Shown: positions 34,981 through 44,387 of the stretch, one piece after another | Numbering within the stretch: position 1 is the first letter of the stretch | Layout of the letters: the number at the start of each line of letters is the position of its first letter | Source: Profundibacter sp033851955 | GTDB lineage: Bacteria; Pseudomonadota; Alphaproteobacteria; Rhodobacterales; Rhodobacteraceae | DNA: 64,000 nt | Reading direction: 5' to 3' | Assembly (NCBI GenBank): GCA_033851955.1 | Contig: JAWSVK010000018.1 | Span: 30,509-94,508, forward strand | The notes under the pieces: generated by a model | What the model saw: only the letters and a program-made list of their open reading frames with translations | What the model was told of the DNA's origin: nothing | The model's database searches: none | Position numbers and translations under genes: made by a program

Positions 34981-35949
34981 ATGGCTGAAATTACATTAGA
35001 AACTATCAAAACCGCACAAAAACAACTCGACGGACAGATCATCCGAACCCCCGTTTTGGACCTGCGCCAAACCGGCCTCGAGGAGCTGCTGCCACCGGGC
35101 TGCACCGCCACCATGAAAATGGAGCTGTTTCAAAAATCGGGCTCTTTCAAGGCCCGCGGCAACTTGCTCTCGATCAACGCCCTCACACCCGATCAACGCG
35201 CCGCAGGCGTCACAGCCGCCTCAGGTGGCAACCACGCGCTGGCCCTCGCATGGGCCGCCAAAACAGCTGGCATTTCCGCCAAAATCGCGATCCCAAAAAC
35301 CGCCGATCCGATCCGCATTGATGGCTGCCGCGCCTTGGGCGCTGACCTTGCACTCTGCGACGACATCATAACTGCCTTTGCCAAAATGCATGACATTGCC
35401 GCCGCCGAAACCCGCAGCATCATCCACCCGTTCGAAGGCTACAATATGTCGCTCGGTGCCGCCACCTGCGCCGCAGAATTCTTCCAAGACGCACCACACC
35501 TTGACGCTGTCATCCTGCCGGTCGGTGGCGGCGGCTTGATCTCAGGAATGTCGGCCGCCCTCAAACTGCTGAACCCTAGTATCGAAATCTTTGGCATCGA
35601 GCCATTCGGGGCCGACAGCATGTACCAAAGCTTCCAAGCCGGGTCGCCGCAAAGCCTTGCAAAAGTCGACACAATCGCCGACAGCCTCGGCTCGCCAACC
35701 GCGCTGCCATATTCCTACGACCTCACCCGCAAAAACGTCACCGACATCATCCGCGTCACCGATGACGATCTGCGCCAAACCATGCGCCTGATGAACACCG
35801 CCCTAAAATTGATGGTGGAACCCGCCTGCGCCGCATCCCTCACAGGCGCGCTCGGCCCCCTTAAATCGCACCTTGCAGGTAAAAACATCGGCCTTTTGGC
35901 CTGTGGTGCCAATATCAGCCGTATCCGTTTTATGGAGCTGCTAAACTGA
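34981..35949 (+). CDS. Threonine/serine dehydratase
   Basis: A 322-residue fold-type II PLP enzyme. The PLP lysine lies in QKSGSFKARGN, the substrate loop in TAASGGNHALALAWAAK, and the phosphate-binding glycine loop in VGGGGLISGM. It deaminates threonine or serine to a 2-oxo acid; length fits catabolic or serine/threonine dehydratases without an ACT regulatory domain. The ATG directly follows the gnd stop codon. Confidence 0.9.
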   Translation: MAEITLETIKTAQKQLDGQIIRTPVLDLRQTGLEELLPPGCTATMKMELFQKSGSFKARGNLLSINALTPDQRAAGVTAASGGNHALALAWAAKTAGISAKIAIPKTADPIRIDGCRALGADLALCDDIITAFAKMHDIAAAETRSIIHPFEGYNMSLGAATCAAEFFQDAPHLDAVILPVGGGGLISGMSAALKLLNPSIEIFGIEPFGADSMYQSFQAGSPQSLAKVDTIADSLGSPTALPYSYDLTRKNVTDIIRVTDDDLRQTMRLMNTALKLMVEPACAASLTGALGPLKSHLAGKNIGLLACGANISRIRFMELLN

Positions 35950-35952
35950 CCG

Positions 35953-35986
35953 CATTTTTGTTCTAAAAAATATCCGCGCCGCAGGC
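35953..35986 (-). repeat. Short dispersed intergenic repeat, copy 3
   Basis: On the minus strand, TTTGCCTGCGGCGCGGATATTT followed by GAACAAAAATGCG. It lies just downstream of the aminotransferase gene on the same strand and is nearly identical to copy 1 at 2729. Confidence 0.6.
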
Positions 35987-36013
35987 AAAAATCCATTTGC
36001 CCCGACGCAAGTA

Positions 36014-37213
36014 TCACGCCCGCGCCACAACCTTAGCCGCCGCCGCCAACGCGCCTTCACCATGCTCAATGCCCAGCGCAACCATGCCGGCTTCAATCAC
36101 CGCCAACACCCCCAAAACCATATGCGCATTCACATGCCCCATATGACCAATGCGAAAATACCCATGCCACGCAGGGTCTCCGGCTGGCGCCATGCCCAAC
36201 CCGATGCCCAAGGTCACCCCCGCCCGCTCACTCACCCAATCGCGCAGCGCAGTGCCGTTGGGCGCGCCAATGCACACCGCCGTCACCGCGTGACTGCGCA
36301 TGTTTACATCCGCAATGTTCAACTCAGCCGGACCAACCTGCCCCCAGGCGTCAAACGCCGCCCAAATCGTTTTGGCCAGCTTTTCATGCCGCGCCCAAGC
36401 CGCTTCAATACCTTCCTCATGCACCAACATATCCAAGGCGACGCGCAGACCAAACAAATGATGCGTTGGCGCGGTGCCGGCAAAATATTGGTAAAACCCC
36501 TCTGGCCGCACCCTTGGCCGCCAGTCCCAATAGGAACTGACACAGTCCGCAACTTCACGCGCTGCGTCCGCCTTGTCGCTAAAATAAACAAACCCCAATC
36601 CGGGCGGCACCATCAATCCTTTTTGCGACGCCGCAACCATCACATCAACGCCCCAGGCATCCATCTCAAACCGGTCCACCCCAAGCGAGGCAATGCAATC
36701 CGCCATCAACAATGCCCCATGTCCCACGCCATCCATCACACGGCGCAGGGCGGCGATGTCATTCTTGACCGAAATCGACGTGTCCACATGCACCGCCATC
36801 ACCGCCTTGATTTCGCCTGAAACGTCGGCCCGCAATGCAGCCTCAAGCCGCTCCAAATCAATGCCCGAACGTTTGCCATGGTCAATCACCTCGACCTCAA
36901 TGCCCAACCCCTTTGCAATCTCTGCCCAGCCCAGCCCAAACAGTCCAGTTGCCAGCACCAAAACCTTGTCCCCGCGTGACAATGTGTTGGCCAATGCGGC
37001 TTCCCATGCGCCATGTCCGTTGCAGATGTAAATCGCCACATTGTGCTCTGTGCGTCCCACCCGTTTTAGATCAACAATGATGCTCTCAACCATTCGTTCA
37101 AGGGCTGATGCGTAAATATTTGGCGCGGGTTGATGCATAGCCTGCAACACCCGATCCGGCACAACAGATGGACCAGGGATGGCAAGATACGTGCGGCCAT
37201 AAGACAATGACAT
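36014..37213 (-). CDS. Class V aminotransferase (alanine/serine-glyoxylate type)
   Basis: A 399-residue PLP enzyme. IPGPSVVPDRVLQAM at the N-terminus, CNGHGAWEAALANTL, VHVDTSISVKNDIAALR and the PLP lysine in VAASQKGLMVPPGLGF are as in alanine-glyoxylate / serine-glyoxylate aminotransferases. The ATG at 37213 is 11 nt after a GGAG; an upstream in-frame TTG is too close to that site. It is convergent with the threonine dehydratase gene. Confidence 0.88.
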   Translation of the reverse strand: MSLSYGRTYLAIPGPSVVPDRVLQAMHQPAPNIYASALERMVESIIVDLKRVGRTEHNVAIYICNGHGAWEAALANTLSRGDKVLVLATGLFGLGWAEIAKGLGIEVEVIDHGKRSGIDLERLEAALRADVSGEIKAVMAVHVDTSISVKNDIAALRRVMDGVGHGALLMADCIASLGVDRFEMDAWGVDVMVAASQKGLMVPPGLGFVYFSDKADAAREVADCVSSYWDWRPRVRPEGFYQYFAGTAPTHHLFGLRVALDMLVHEEGIEAAWARHEKLAKTIWAAFDAWGQVGPAELNIADVNMRSHAVTAVCIGAPNGTALRDWVSERAGVTLGIGLGMAPAGDPAWHGYFRIGHMGHVNAHMVLGVLAVIEAGMVALGIEHGEGALAAAAKVVARA

Positions 37214-37285
37214 TGCGGGCAATTCTCCGTTAGGTTTAATTGAACGCTATGCTTTCACCCCAAACCAAGCAACCCCTCCCGAACC

Positions 37286-37318
37286 TGTTTTTCACAAAAA
37301 AACATCCGCATCGCAGGC
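37286..37318 (-). repeat. Short dispersed intergenic repeat, copy 4 (diverged)
   Basis: On the minus strand GCCTGCGATGCGGATGTTTTTTT followed by GAAAAACAG. It is more diverged than copies 1 and 3 and lies in the spacer between the aminotransferase gene and the ABC exporter gene. A GGGCCGCCGGCCC-type GC hairpin follows around 37327-37345. Confidence 0.45.
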
Positions 37319-37467
37319 AATCCGAGGGCCGCCGGCCCGAGATACCGAGCGGCCCGCAGGGCCTCCATTAAACACCCCGCACCAAAGAACAGCACATGGT
37401 GATCCTTGCCAGCCCGCCTCCAGCGCGATAGATACGTAAAACAACTGCCCCACAGGATCAGGCAACC

Positions 37468-39357
37468 GTGACAAATCCCCCGAATGACCCACGCTACACA
37501 TCCCTTACCTTAATGGTACGGCTCTGGAACGATTACCTGAAAACCCACATCTGGTGGATGCTGATCGCCCTTGTGTTTATGGTGATGGAAGGCTCATCGC
37601 TGGGCATCCTCAGCTATATGCTGCAACCCATGTTTGACAATGTGTTCGTCGGCGGTGACGCTGATGCAATCTGGTGGGTTGGCGGCATCATCTTTGGCTT
37701 GTTCTTTATGCGTGCCGTCACCGAAGTCAGCCAGAAAACCATCCTGACCCGCATCGCCCAGAAAACCTCGACCAAAATGCAGATCGACCTGCTGGACCAC
37801 TTGATGCGACTGGACTCGGTGTTTTTCCAGAAAAATCCACCCGGTGCCTTGATGGAACGGGTACAGGGCGACACCGTTGTGGTTCAATCGGTTTGGGCTG
37901 TGGTGATCTCAGGCGTTGGCCGCGATATTGTCTCGCTGGTGGTGCTGTTGGGGGTGGCTGTGTCCATCGACTGGCTCTGGGCCGCTGTCGCCATTATTGG
38001 TGCGCCCTTGTTGGTGCTACCGGTCTTTACCCTGCAACGTTACATCCGGCGCAAAACCAAACTGATGCGCCAAAGTGCCGCCGATCGCTCCACTCGTCTG
38101 GACGAGGTCTTTCACGGCATTAACCCGATCAAACTGAACTTGCTGGAACGCTATCAATTGGGCCGTTTCACCAGCATTATCGACATCATTGTCTCAGCCG
38201 AAATCAAAACCGCCGCCGGACGCGCTATGATCCCCTCTATGATCGACATCATCACGGGGCTTGGCTTTTTCGGGGTCTTGATGGTCGGCGGCCATGACAT
38301 CATCGCGGGTGAAAAAACCGTAGGTGAGTTCATGAGCTTTTTCACCGCCATGACACTGGCCTTCCAACCCATGCGCCGCCTTGGCGCCATCGCGGGCATC
38401 TGGCAAGTCGCCGCCGCCAGCCTTGAGCGTCTGTATCAATTGTTTGACGAAGTGCCGAGCATCACGTCACCCGCCAAACCCGCGAAACGTGCCAAAGGCA
38501 GCGACACCACATTGGCGCTCAAGGGCGTGACCTTTGCCTATGACGACACCGCCGTGCTGAACGCCGCCACATTGACGGCAGAAGCTGGCAAAACCACCGC
38601 CCTTGTCGGGGCTTCAGGCTCCGGCAAAAGCACCATCTTCAACGTGCTGACCCGCTTGGTTGAACCTGCCGCTGGCACCACCACCATCGGCGGCACTCCG
38701 ATCAAAGATCTGGATCTAGCCGAACTGCGCGGCTTGTTTTCCGTGGTTACCCAAGACGCGTTGTTGTTTGACGAAACCCTGCGCGAAAACATTCTGTTGG
38801 GCCGCACCGACGTGACCGAAGCCGCCCTAAAGGCCGCCCTTGATGCAGCCCATGTCACCGACTTTTTGGACAAGCTGCCAAATGGTCTAGAAACCCCGGC
38901 TGGCCCGCGTGGCTCGAACCTGTCCGGCGGCCAACGCCAAAGGGTCGCCATTGCCCGTGCCATCCTGCGCGACACACCCATTTTGCTGCTGGACGAAGCC
39001 ACATCGGCACTCGACGCTCACTCCGAAGCTGTGGTTCAAAAAGCGTTGGAGCGCCTTTCCAAAGGGCGCACCACCTTGGTGATCGCGCACCGTCTGTCGA
39101 CCATCCAGTCGGCTGACAAAATCATCGTCATGGACCGTGGCCGCGTCGCCGATCAGGGCACCCATGACGAGCTGTTGAAAAACGGCGGCATCTACGCAGA
39201 ACTGCACCGCTTGCAGTTCAAAGAAAACGCCCCGATCGGCGGCCACAATCCGCTGGACCCATCAAACGGTGACATGACGGCAGGGTTGCCCCGCAGCAAC
39301 ATGCCCGCCAAACCAAACCTGTTCAGCCGTTTCGCGCAACGATGGTTCGGCCGCTAA
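37468..39357 (+). CDS. ABC exporter, fused permease/ATPase (MsbA-like)
   Basis: A 629-residue half-transporter. Six membrane helices span about residues 25-330, then the nucleotide-binding domain: Walker A GASGSGKST, signature LSGGQRQRVAIARA, Walker B ILLLDEATSALD and the H-loop IAHRLST. It resembles MsbA-type lipid or multidrug exporters; the substrate is not deducible. The start codon appears to be GTG, preceded by CAGGATCAGGCAACC. A Pro-rich tail of about 50 residues follows the ATPase domain. Confidence 0.9.
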   Translation: MTNPPNDPRYTSLTLMVRLWNDYLKTHIWWMLIALVFMVMEGSSLGILSYMLQPMFDNVFVGGDADAIWWVGGIIFGLFFMRAVTEVSQKTILTRIAQKTSTKMQIDLLDHLMRLDSVFFQKNPPGALMERVQGDTVVVQSVWAVVISGVGRDIVSLVVLLGVAVSIDWLWAAVAIIGAPLLVLPVFTLQRYIRRKTKLMRQSAADRSTRLDEVFHGINPIKLNLLERYQLGRFTSIIDIIVSAEIKTAAGRAMIPSMIDIITGLGFFGVLMVGGHDIIAGEKTVGEFMSFFTAMTLAFQPMRRLGAIAGIWQVAAASLERLYQLFDEVPSITSPAKPAKRAKGSDTTLALKGVTFAYDDTAVLNAATLTAEAGKTTALVGASGSGKSTIFNVLTRLVEPAAGTTTIGGTPIKDLDLAELRGLFSVVTQDALLFDETLRENILLGRTDVTEAALKAALDAAHVTDFLDKLPNGLETPAGPRGSNLSGGQRQRVAIARAILRDTPILLLDEATSALDAHSEAVVQKALERLSKGRTTLVIAHRLSTIQSADKIIVMDRGRVADQGTHDELLKNGGIYAELHRLQFKENAPIGGHNPLDPSNGDMTAGLPRSNMPAKPNLFSRFAQRWFGR

Positions 39358-39390
39358 CCGCCATTCATCAAACCTTACGGTTTTCTTCAT

Positions 39391-39984
39391 TCACGACCCG
39401 CCCCAACCGCGCACCATAGCTGCAATCGATGTGGCCATGGTCTTGCCTGCAGCATCCCCTTCGCTGGCGCGGATCACTGCGTTTAACCCCAAAGCGGCCC
39501 CCAGCAAAACCTCTGCCATGCCCTTAGTATCAAACTCCGCCGATAGATCGCCATCCTCTTTGGCCCGTTCCAATCCGGTCTGAATTCCCCTACGCAACAG
39601 GCTCAGATATCGCTCTGTGCGTAGATTAACTTCAGCCTCGCGGTGCGCAAACTCACTCATTGAATTCAACATCAAGCAGCCCTGACAGGCAATGTCAGGC
39701 ATTGCCGCCGCATCCCCGCGGATTTCGAAGAACACCGCAACACCCTCCAAACCTCCCGAGGCGGTATGCAACATTTCCGATTGCTCAAATATGTCGAGGT
39801 AAGCGTCCAACGCCGCCAAAAACAACTGCATTTTACCGCCATAGGATGTCTGCAACGTAAACCGTGTGATGCCGGTTTCCTGCTCGATCTGGCGCGTGCC
39901 AAGTTCGCAAAACCCGTGCGTCCAAAACAATTCCATGGCCGCATTCACCGCCGCCGCGGGTTCAACTTTACGTGATCTCGACAT
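39391..39984 (-). CDS. TetR-family repressor
   Basis: A 197-residue TetR protein. The HTH is in residues 8-50 (AVNAAMELFWTHGFCELGTRQIEQETGITRFTLQTSYGGKMQLF). The C-terminal part contains ACQGCLMLNSMSEFAHREAEV, where DIACQGCL is a motif of the TetR_C (YxaF/LmrA-like) group and may sense electrophiles through its cysteines. It is divergent from an SDR gene, with a perfect palindrome between. Confidence 0.9.
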   Translation of the reverse strand: MSRSRKVEPAAAVNAAMELFWTHGFCELGTRQIEQETGITRFTLQTSYGGKMQLFLAALDAYLDIFEQSEMLHTASGGLEGVAVFFEIRGDAAAMPDIACQGCLMLNSMSEFAHREAEVNLRTERYLSLLRRGIQTGLERAKEDGDLSAEFDTKGMAEVLLGAALGLNAVIRASEGDAAGKTMATSIAAMVRGWGGS

Positions 39985-40007
39985 CTAAACTCGCTTTCAC
40001 TGTTGCT

Positions 40008-40031
40008 ATATCTATCCAACTGGATAGATAT
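40008..40031. promoter_or_regulatory. TetR operator palindrome
   Basis: Two perfect 11-bp arms, ATATCTATCCA and TGGATAGATAT, with a 2-nt spacer. It lies 24 nt before the tetR start and 73 nt before the SDR start, so one repressor dimer (or two) could control both. Confidence 0.8.
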
Positions 40032-40103
40032 CTTTCAATCCACTTGACTATAATGCCGCAATCTCCCTGCGCAAACAAGCAATTTGAACGAAAGGAACGA
40101 CGT

Positions 40104-40919
40104 ATGAAACAGACCAAACTAAAATACGGGCCTTGGGCTCTGGTGACAGGCGCCACATCTGGAATTGGCACGGCCTTTGCAGAAAACCTGGCCCAGCAGG
40201 GCTACAATATCGCCCTGCTGGGACGTCGCGCCGATGCAACACAAGCCGCCGCCAAACATTTGGAACAGGCCCATGCGATCAAAACACGCGCTGTGGTGGT
40301 TGACCTCACAGATCCAGGTTCCCTCGTCCAAATCACTGAACAAACCAAAGACCTCGATATTGGATTGCTGATCTCAAACGCCGGTGATGCTGCGATGGGG
40401 GCAATGCTGCGTGTAAAACTGCCCGATCTGACGCGCATGTTGCGCCTCAACACCCAAGTCCACCTTGAGCTGGCGCACCACTTCGGAAGCCGCTTTGAAG
40501 CCCGTGGCAATGGGGGCATTCTGCTCCTCTCCTCGACCGCTGGACTGCAAGCCACGCCCTATCTTGCGAATTACGCAAGCGCAAAGGCCTACCTATTGAA
40601 CCTTGGCATGGCCCTGAATTATGAAATGCGCGGCACCGGCGTTGCGGTCACTGTTTTACTGCCCGGCCTCACCAAAACCCCGGGATTGTTGGAAAAACCG
40701 GCAATTGCGCTCCATACTTTGCCAGCCCCCCAAATGGCACCCGAAACGGTTGCCAAGATCGGCCTTCAAGCGCTCGGCAAAAACAAACCCTTTGTGGTGG
40801 CGGGACGCATGAACCGGATCATGGCTAACGCCAGTGTGCTGCTTGGCAAAGTCTTAGGGCGCAACCTGTGGGGCGTACTGGTGAAACGGGTTGTACCTAT
40901 TGAATTACGGGTCCGTTGA
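40104..40919 (+). CDS. Short-chain dehydrogenase/reductase
   Basis: A 271-residue classical SDR. The cofactor motif is TGATSGIGTAF, followed by ISNAGDAAM, the catalytic Ser in LLLSSTAGL and the YASAK pair (Tyr/Lys). NADP(H) preference is suggested by GRRADA after the second strand. An AAAGGA site precedes the ATG. It is divergent from tetR and followed by a MAPEG gene, so the set may handle a reactive aldehyde or quinone. The substrate is unknown. Confidence 0.9.
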   Translation: MKQTKLKYGPWALVTGATSGIGTAFAENLAQQGYNIALLGRRADATQAAAKHLEQAHAIKTRAVVVDLTDPGSLVQITEQTKDLDIGLLISNAGDAAMGAMLRVKLPDLTRMLRLNTQVHLELAHHFGSRFEARGNGGILLLSSTAGLQATPYLANYASAKAYLLNLGMALNYEMRGTGVAVTVLLPGLTKTPGLLEKPAIALHTLPAPQMAPETVAKIGLQALGKNKPFVVAGRMNRIMANASVLLGKVLGRNLWGVLVKRVVPIELRVR

Positions 40920-40984
40920 TCAGCGAAAACAACCTCAATACTGAAGCCAATGGCACAAACACCGCCCCTTAAAGGACTGAACTT

Positions 40985-41383
40985 ATGACTTTTACCGCCG
41001 CACTTGTTCTCTTTGCATTGCTCACACTGATCATGCTTGGAATCGAAATTATGACCACCTACGCCACCCAAGGGTTTGGCTATGGCTTTTCCTCAAACCG
41101 CGGAATTATCGAACGCCCGCCGCTGGCCCTGCGCATCCAGCGGGCCTATCAAAACCAGATTGAATCTGCTGCCTATGGCGTGCCAGTTCTGGCCGCCGCA
41201 GCCCTCACAGACCTAGAAAGCGCCAGCGCTCAAACGGCAGCGCTGGTCTTCATCATAGGGCGTGCCGCCTTTGCGGTTTTATACTATTCCGGCATCACAT
41301 TTATCCGCGTGCCCGCATTTGTGATGGGCACCCTGTCGACGCTCTACATTGCCTACGCAATGTTCGCCGCAGGTCTGGTTTAG
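40985..41383 (+). CDS. MAPEG-family membrane protein
   Basis: A 132-residue protein with four membrane segments. The MAPEG signature appears as RIQRAYQNQIESAAYGVPVLAAAA (R..RA..N..E..p.f). MAPEG proteins are glutathione-linked detoxification or eicosanoid-type enzymes in eukaryotes; bacterial ones are mostly uncharacterised. Preceded by an AAAGGA site; probably in the tetR-regulated unit. Confidence 0.85.
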   Translation: MTFTAALVLFALLTLIMLGIEIMTTYATQGFGYGFSSNRGIIERPPLALRIQRAYQNQIESAAYGVPVLAAAALTDLESASAQTAALVFIIGRAAFAVLYYSGITFIRVPAFVMGTLSTLYIAYAMFAAGLV

Positions 41384-41426
41384 AAACTGTGCAAGGGTGG
41401 CCGATCCAAGGCCTCACATAAACAGG

Positions 41427-42230
41427 CTAGCCTTGAACACGCGCCTTAACCGCCCAAGCCCGCGCCGATAACGCGACTGGTCCACCGGCCCCAACATCGG
41501 CCTGAAGGCGCGACTTTAACGCGCCCCTACGGTCCGCAGACAAGCTGGCACAATACCCGGGTGCGGGTCCGGCTCCCATTGTGAAGGGCTTCCAAAAGGC
41601 CTCAAAATCGGCAAATTCCGTCACGATATCAATCGCCGAAATTTCAACACCCTGCAAACCCGCATCTGCGCACAATGCCCGCACCCCTTGCTCCGTGCAA
41701 AACCCAAACCGATCCGCCTCGTTCAGCTTTGTCGCCTCAGGATCAACCGCCGCTGCCGCGTTCCAAAACGCGTCAATAAATCCCATCCCGCCGCCTGGGT
41801 AATCCCAGACATAAAACGTCAACATTCCACCGGGGCGGAGCACGCGCTGCATCTCGTAAAGAGCCGCTGTTTTGTCAGGGATAAAATTCAGCACAAGTGC
41901 CGAAGTGACCACGTCCACAGTAGCATCCCCCAGTGGCAATTCTTGTGCATCCGCGGTCTTGAATGTCACACAGGGATCATCAATCCTGTCGCGCGCATGG
42001 CCCAAAAAGTCAGGCGAAGCATCCGTTGCCAAAATGGATTTGGGCGCACAGCGCTGCAACACACTGGATGTCAGCGCCCCCGTTCCACAGCCAATTTCCA
42101 GCCAATCCGCATCGGTAGGCGGCTCAATCCAATTCAAAAACCCAATTGAGATTTTCCGGCTCCACCGGCCCATATAGTGTTCATAATTCTGTCCAACGCT
42201 CCAAGCGTCATGTGCCGCCTTAGATGTCAT
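41427..42230 (-). CDS. Class I SAM-dependent methyltransferase
   Basis: A 267-residue methyltransferase. Motif I is WLEIGCGTGALTSSVL, followed by ILATDASPDFLGHARDRI, VTFKTADAQELPLGDATVDVVTSALVLNFIPD and the VLRPGGMLTFYVWDYPGG post-motif. This pattern is that of UbiE/small-molecule methyltransferases; the acceptor is unknown. The start at 42230 follows an AAAGAG site. Convergent with the MAPEG gene. Confidence 0.85.
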   Translation of the reverse strand: MTSKAAHDAWSVGQNYEHYMGRWSRKISIGFLNWIEPPTDADWLEIGCGTGALTSSVLQRCAPKSILATDASPDFLGHARDRIDDPCVTFKTADAQELPLGDATVDVVTSALVLNFIPDKTAALYEMQRVLRPGGMLTFYVWDYPGGGMGFIDAFWNAAAAVDPEATKLNEADRFGFCTEQGVRALCADAGLQGVEISAIDIVTEFADFEAFWKPFTMGAGPAPGYCASLSADRRGALKSRLQADVGAGGPVALSARAWAVKARVQG

Positions 42231-42431
42231 GCTCAAACTCTTTTCAGTTAAAATACGCTTATGGGTCAAATGATGCGCTGCAATTCAGCAATAAGATAGT
42301 ATATTTAACAAACAACACTCTTGTGCCAATCAGGCCTACGGCGCGCGGCGCGAGCGGCGCTTCAAATAAACTGCGCGCGCGCTGCCATTGTGCTAGGTAT
42401 CTTCCTGCGACCTAAGCAAGGAGAGGCCTCA

Positions 42432-43646
42432 ATGCCCGAACAAACAACCCAGCCGCCCTATCGTTGGGTCGTGGTATTTGCCTCAGCGCTCATTCTCGCC
42501 ATCTCGATGGGTTCGATCGCAAACGGGTTGTCCGCCTATATCGTGCCGATGCAAAACGCCTTTGGTTGGCAACGCGGAGAGATCGCTCTGATCAATTCAT
42601 CCGGTATTATGGGCTTGGCCTTCGGCGGGCTGGTGATGGGCCCCTTGGCTGACCACAAAGGAACCCGACCCGTCGTTCTGATGGGGGTGACCGTTCTGGG
42701 GCTGTGCTATTTAGCGGCGTCTTTTGCGACATCGCTTTGGCAGTTTTACACATTGTTTTTTGTCGCCGGGTTTCTGGGCGCCGGGGCAATTTTTCCACCC
42801 ATCATGGCCGCTGTCGGCAACTGGTTCCATGTCGGGGCTGGCCTTGCCATTGGCATTGCCTCAGCGGGTCAAGCACTGGGTCAGGGCGGCGTGCCCTTCG
42901 CCTCTTCATTCTTGATAAAAGAATTCGGGGTCAGTGGCGCCTTTACGGCGACGGGCGCCGTCATGCTGATCTGCATGATCCCGCTGGCTCTGTTGCTGCG
43001 CCAACCCCCACCCCCACAAGCCACCCAAGGCGCGATACAAGACAACGAAACTGGCCTCCCCGCCAATGTCGTCATCGCGACACTCTGCGTTGCGATCATC
43101 TTATGCTGCACCTGCATGTCCGTGCCATTGATGCATCTTGTCCCGCTCATTCAAGACCAGGGTATCACTGCCGAAGACGCGGGCAGCGTGATTTTCGTCA
43201 TGCTGATCGTCGCCGTTGCAGGGCGCATTGCCTTTGGCAAACTGGCTGACATAATCGGCGCATTGCAAGCCTATATGACCGCAACCGCATGGATGACACT
43301 GCTGGTTTTCGGGTTCATCTACATCGAAAACCTTCAGTCATTTTATATCTACGCCATCATCTACGGCTTCGGCTACGCAGGCGTTATGACGGGGGTTCTG
43401 GTTTCGATCCGCGTGCTGGTGCCGCAATCGCGCCGCGCCTCAGCCTTTGGCATTGTCACGATGTTTGGCTGGTTCGGCCACGCGATTGGCGGGTTTCAAG
43501 GCGGCATATTGTATGACCTAACCGGCAGCTATACCTTGCCCTATGGGATCGCGGCGCTGGCCGGCGTGTTGAACCTGATTGTGGTCAGCACCCTGCTGCG
43601 CAAAACCAAAACCCCGGCCCACCCAAACGCCGCTCCAGCGCAGTAA
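42432..43646 (+). CDS. MFS transporter (monocarboxylate/oxalate-formate type)
   Basis: A 404-residue protein with 12 predicted membrane helices. The first loop is GLVMGPLADHKGTRPVVLMG (the MFS DhxGrR motif), and the N-terminal segment YIVPMQNAFGWQRGEIALINS resembles the OFA/MCT branch. It probably carries a small carboxylate. A strong AAGGAGAGG site precedes the ATG at 42432. Confidence 0.88.
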   Translation: MPEQTTQPPYRWVVVFASALILAISMGSIANGLSAYIVPMQNAFGWQRGEIALINSSGIMGLAFGGLVMGPLADHKGTRPVVLMGVTVLGLCYLAASFATSLWQFYTLFFVAGFLGAGAIFPPIMAAVGNWFHVGAGLAIGIASAGQALGQGGVPFASSFLIKEFGVSGAFTATGAVMLICMIPLALLLRQPPPPQATQGAIQDNETGLPANVVIATLCVAIILCCTCMSVPLMHLVPLIQDQGITAEDAGSVIFVMLIVAVAGRIAFGKLADIIGALQAYMTATAWMTLLVFGFIYIENLQSFYIYAIIYGFGYAGVMTGVLVSIRVLVPQSRRASAFGIVTMFGWFGHAIGGFQGGILYDLTGSYTLPYGIAALAGVLNLIVVSTLLRKTKTPAHPNAAPAQ

Positions 43647-43664
43647 TGCAATCAGCCAGACGCC

Positions 43665-44369
43665 CTAATATGCATCACGGTGTTTAACCCAGCCCATCTT
43701 ATTGCCCTCAACAGGCTCATCCCGCCCACGCGGCGTCATATCGATATAGCTATAGGCGGAATTGGTGATATCCAGACCACGGCTATAGGCCGAATATGTG
43801 TGAAAGATCGCCCCATCTTCGCCCCGCGCAAATACGCTGATGCCGGGCAGTTCATCAATCTGCATGTTTTCAACTTCCCTGAAATTATACATCAATGGCG
43901 CATCCGTTGGGTGGCCCGGACCAAAGCCCACGTTAAAGTCAGCGTTGAACGTCGACGCCTCTGAAGACACCCAGTCAAAATCCCACCCCATACGCGTCTT
44001 GAATGGGGCAATCATGGCCAAGGGCGCGCTTGAAACCGTAACAAACCCAATGTCTTTTTGCGCCAAATGCGGGGGCAATCCGTTGAAATTATCCGCCCAT
44101 AATGAACAACTTACACAGGGATTTTTCCATTCCGCCCCATACATAAAGTGATACACAATCAGCTGGCTGTGCCCCTGAAACAGATCCGCCAGCGAACGCG
44201 GCCCCTCCGGCGTTTCAAAGGAATACTCCTTTTCAACCCGCACCCACGGCAATGCCTGGCGCTCTTTGGTGATCTCGTCTTTCATCCGCGTATGGGCTTT
44301 TTCTTTCTCAAGCAATGCACGGCGCGCGACCAGCCATTCTTCACGGGTTGCTGTGTTTTGTTCAGTCAT
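43665..44369 (-). CDS. DUF899 thioredoxin-like protein
   Basis: A 234-residue member of DUF899. Typical segments are EWLVARRALLEKEKAHTRMKDEI at the N-terminus, LADLFQGHSQLIVYHFMYGAEW.NPCVSCSLWADNFNG with a CxxC-like CVSC, MGWDFDWVSS and YSAYSRGLDI near the end. The family has a thioredoxin-like fold; no activity is established. Cotranscribed behind the GST gene, 18 nt apart. Confidence 0.87.
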   Translation of the reverse strand: MTEQNTATREEWLVARRALLEKEKAHTRMKDEITKERQALPWVRVEKEYSFETPEGPRSLADLFQGHSQLIVYHFMYGAEWKNPCVSCSLWADNFNGLPPHLAQKDIGFVTVSSAPLAMIAPFKTRMGWDFDWVSSEASTFNADFNVGFGPGHPTDAPLMYNFREVENMQIDELPGISVFARGEDGAIFHTYSAYSRGLDITNSAYSYIDMTPRGRDEPVEGNKMGWVKHRDAY

Positions 44370-44387
44370 TTTGTTTCCTTTACGCAT

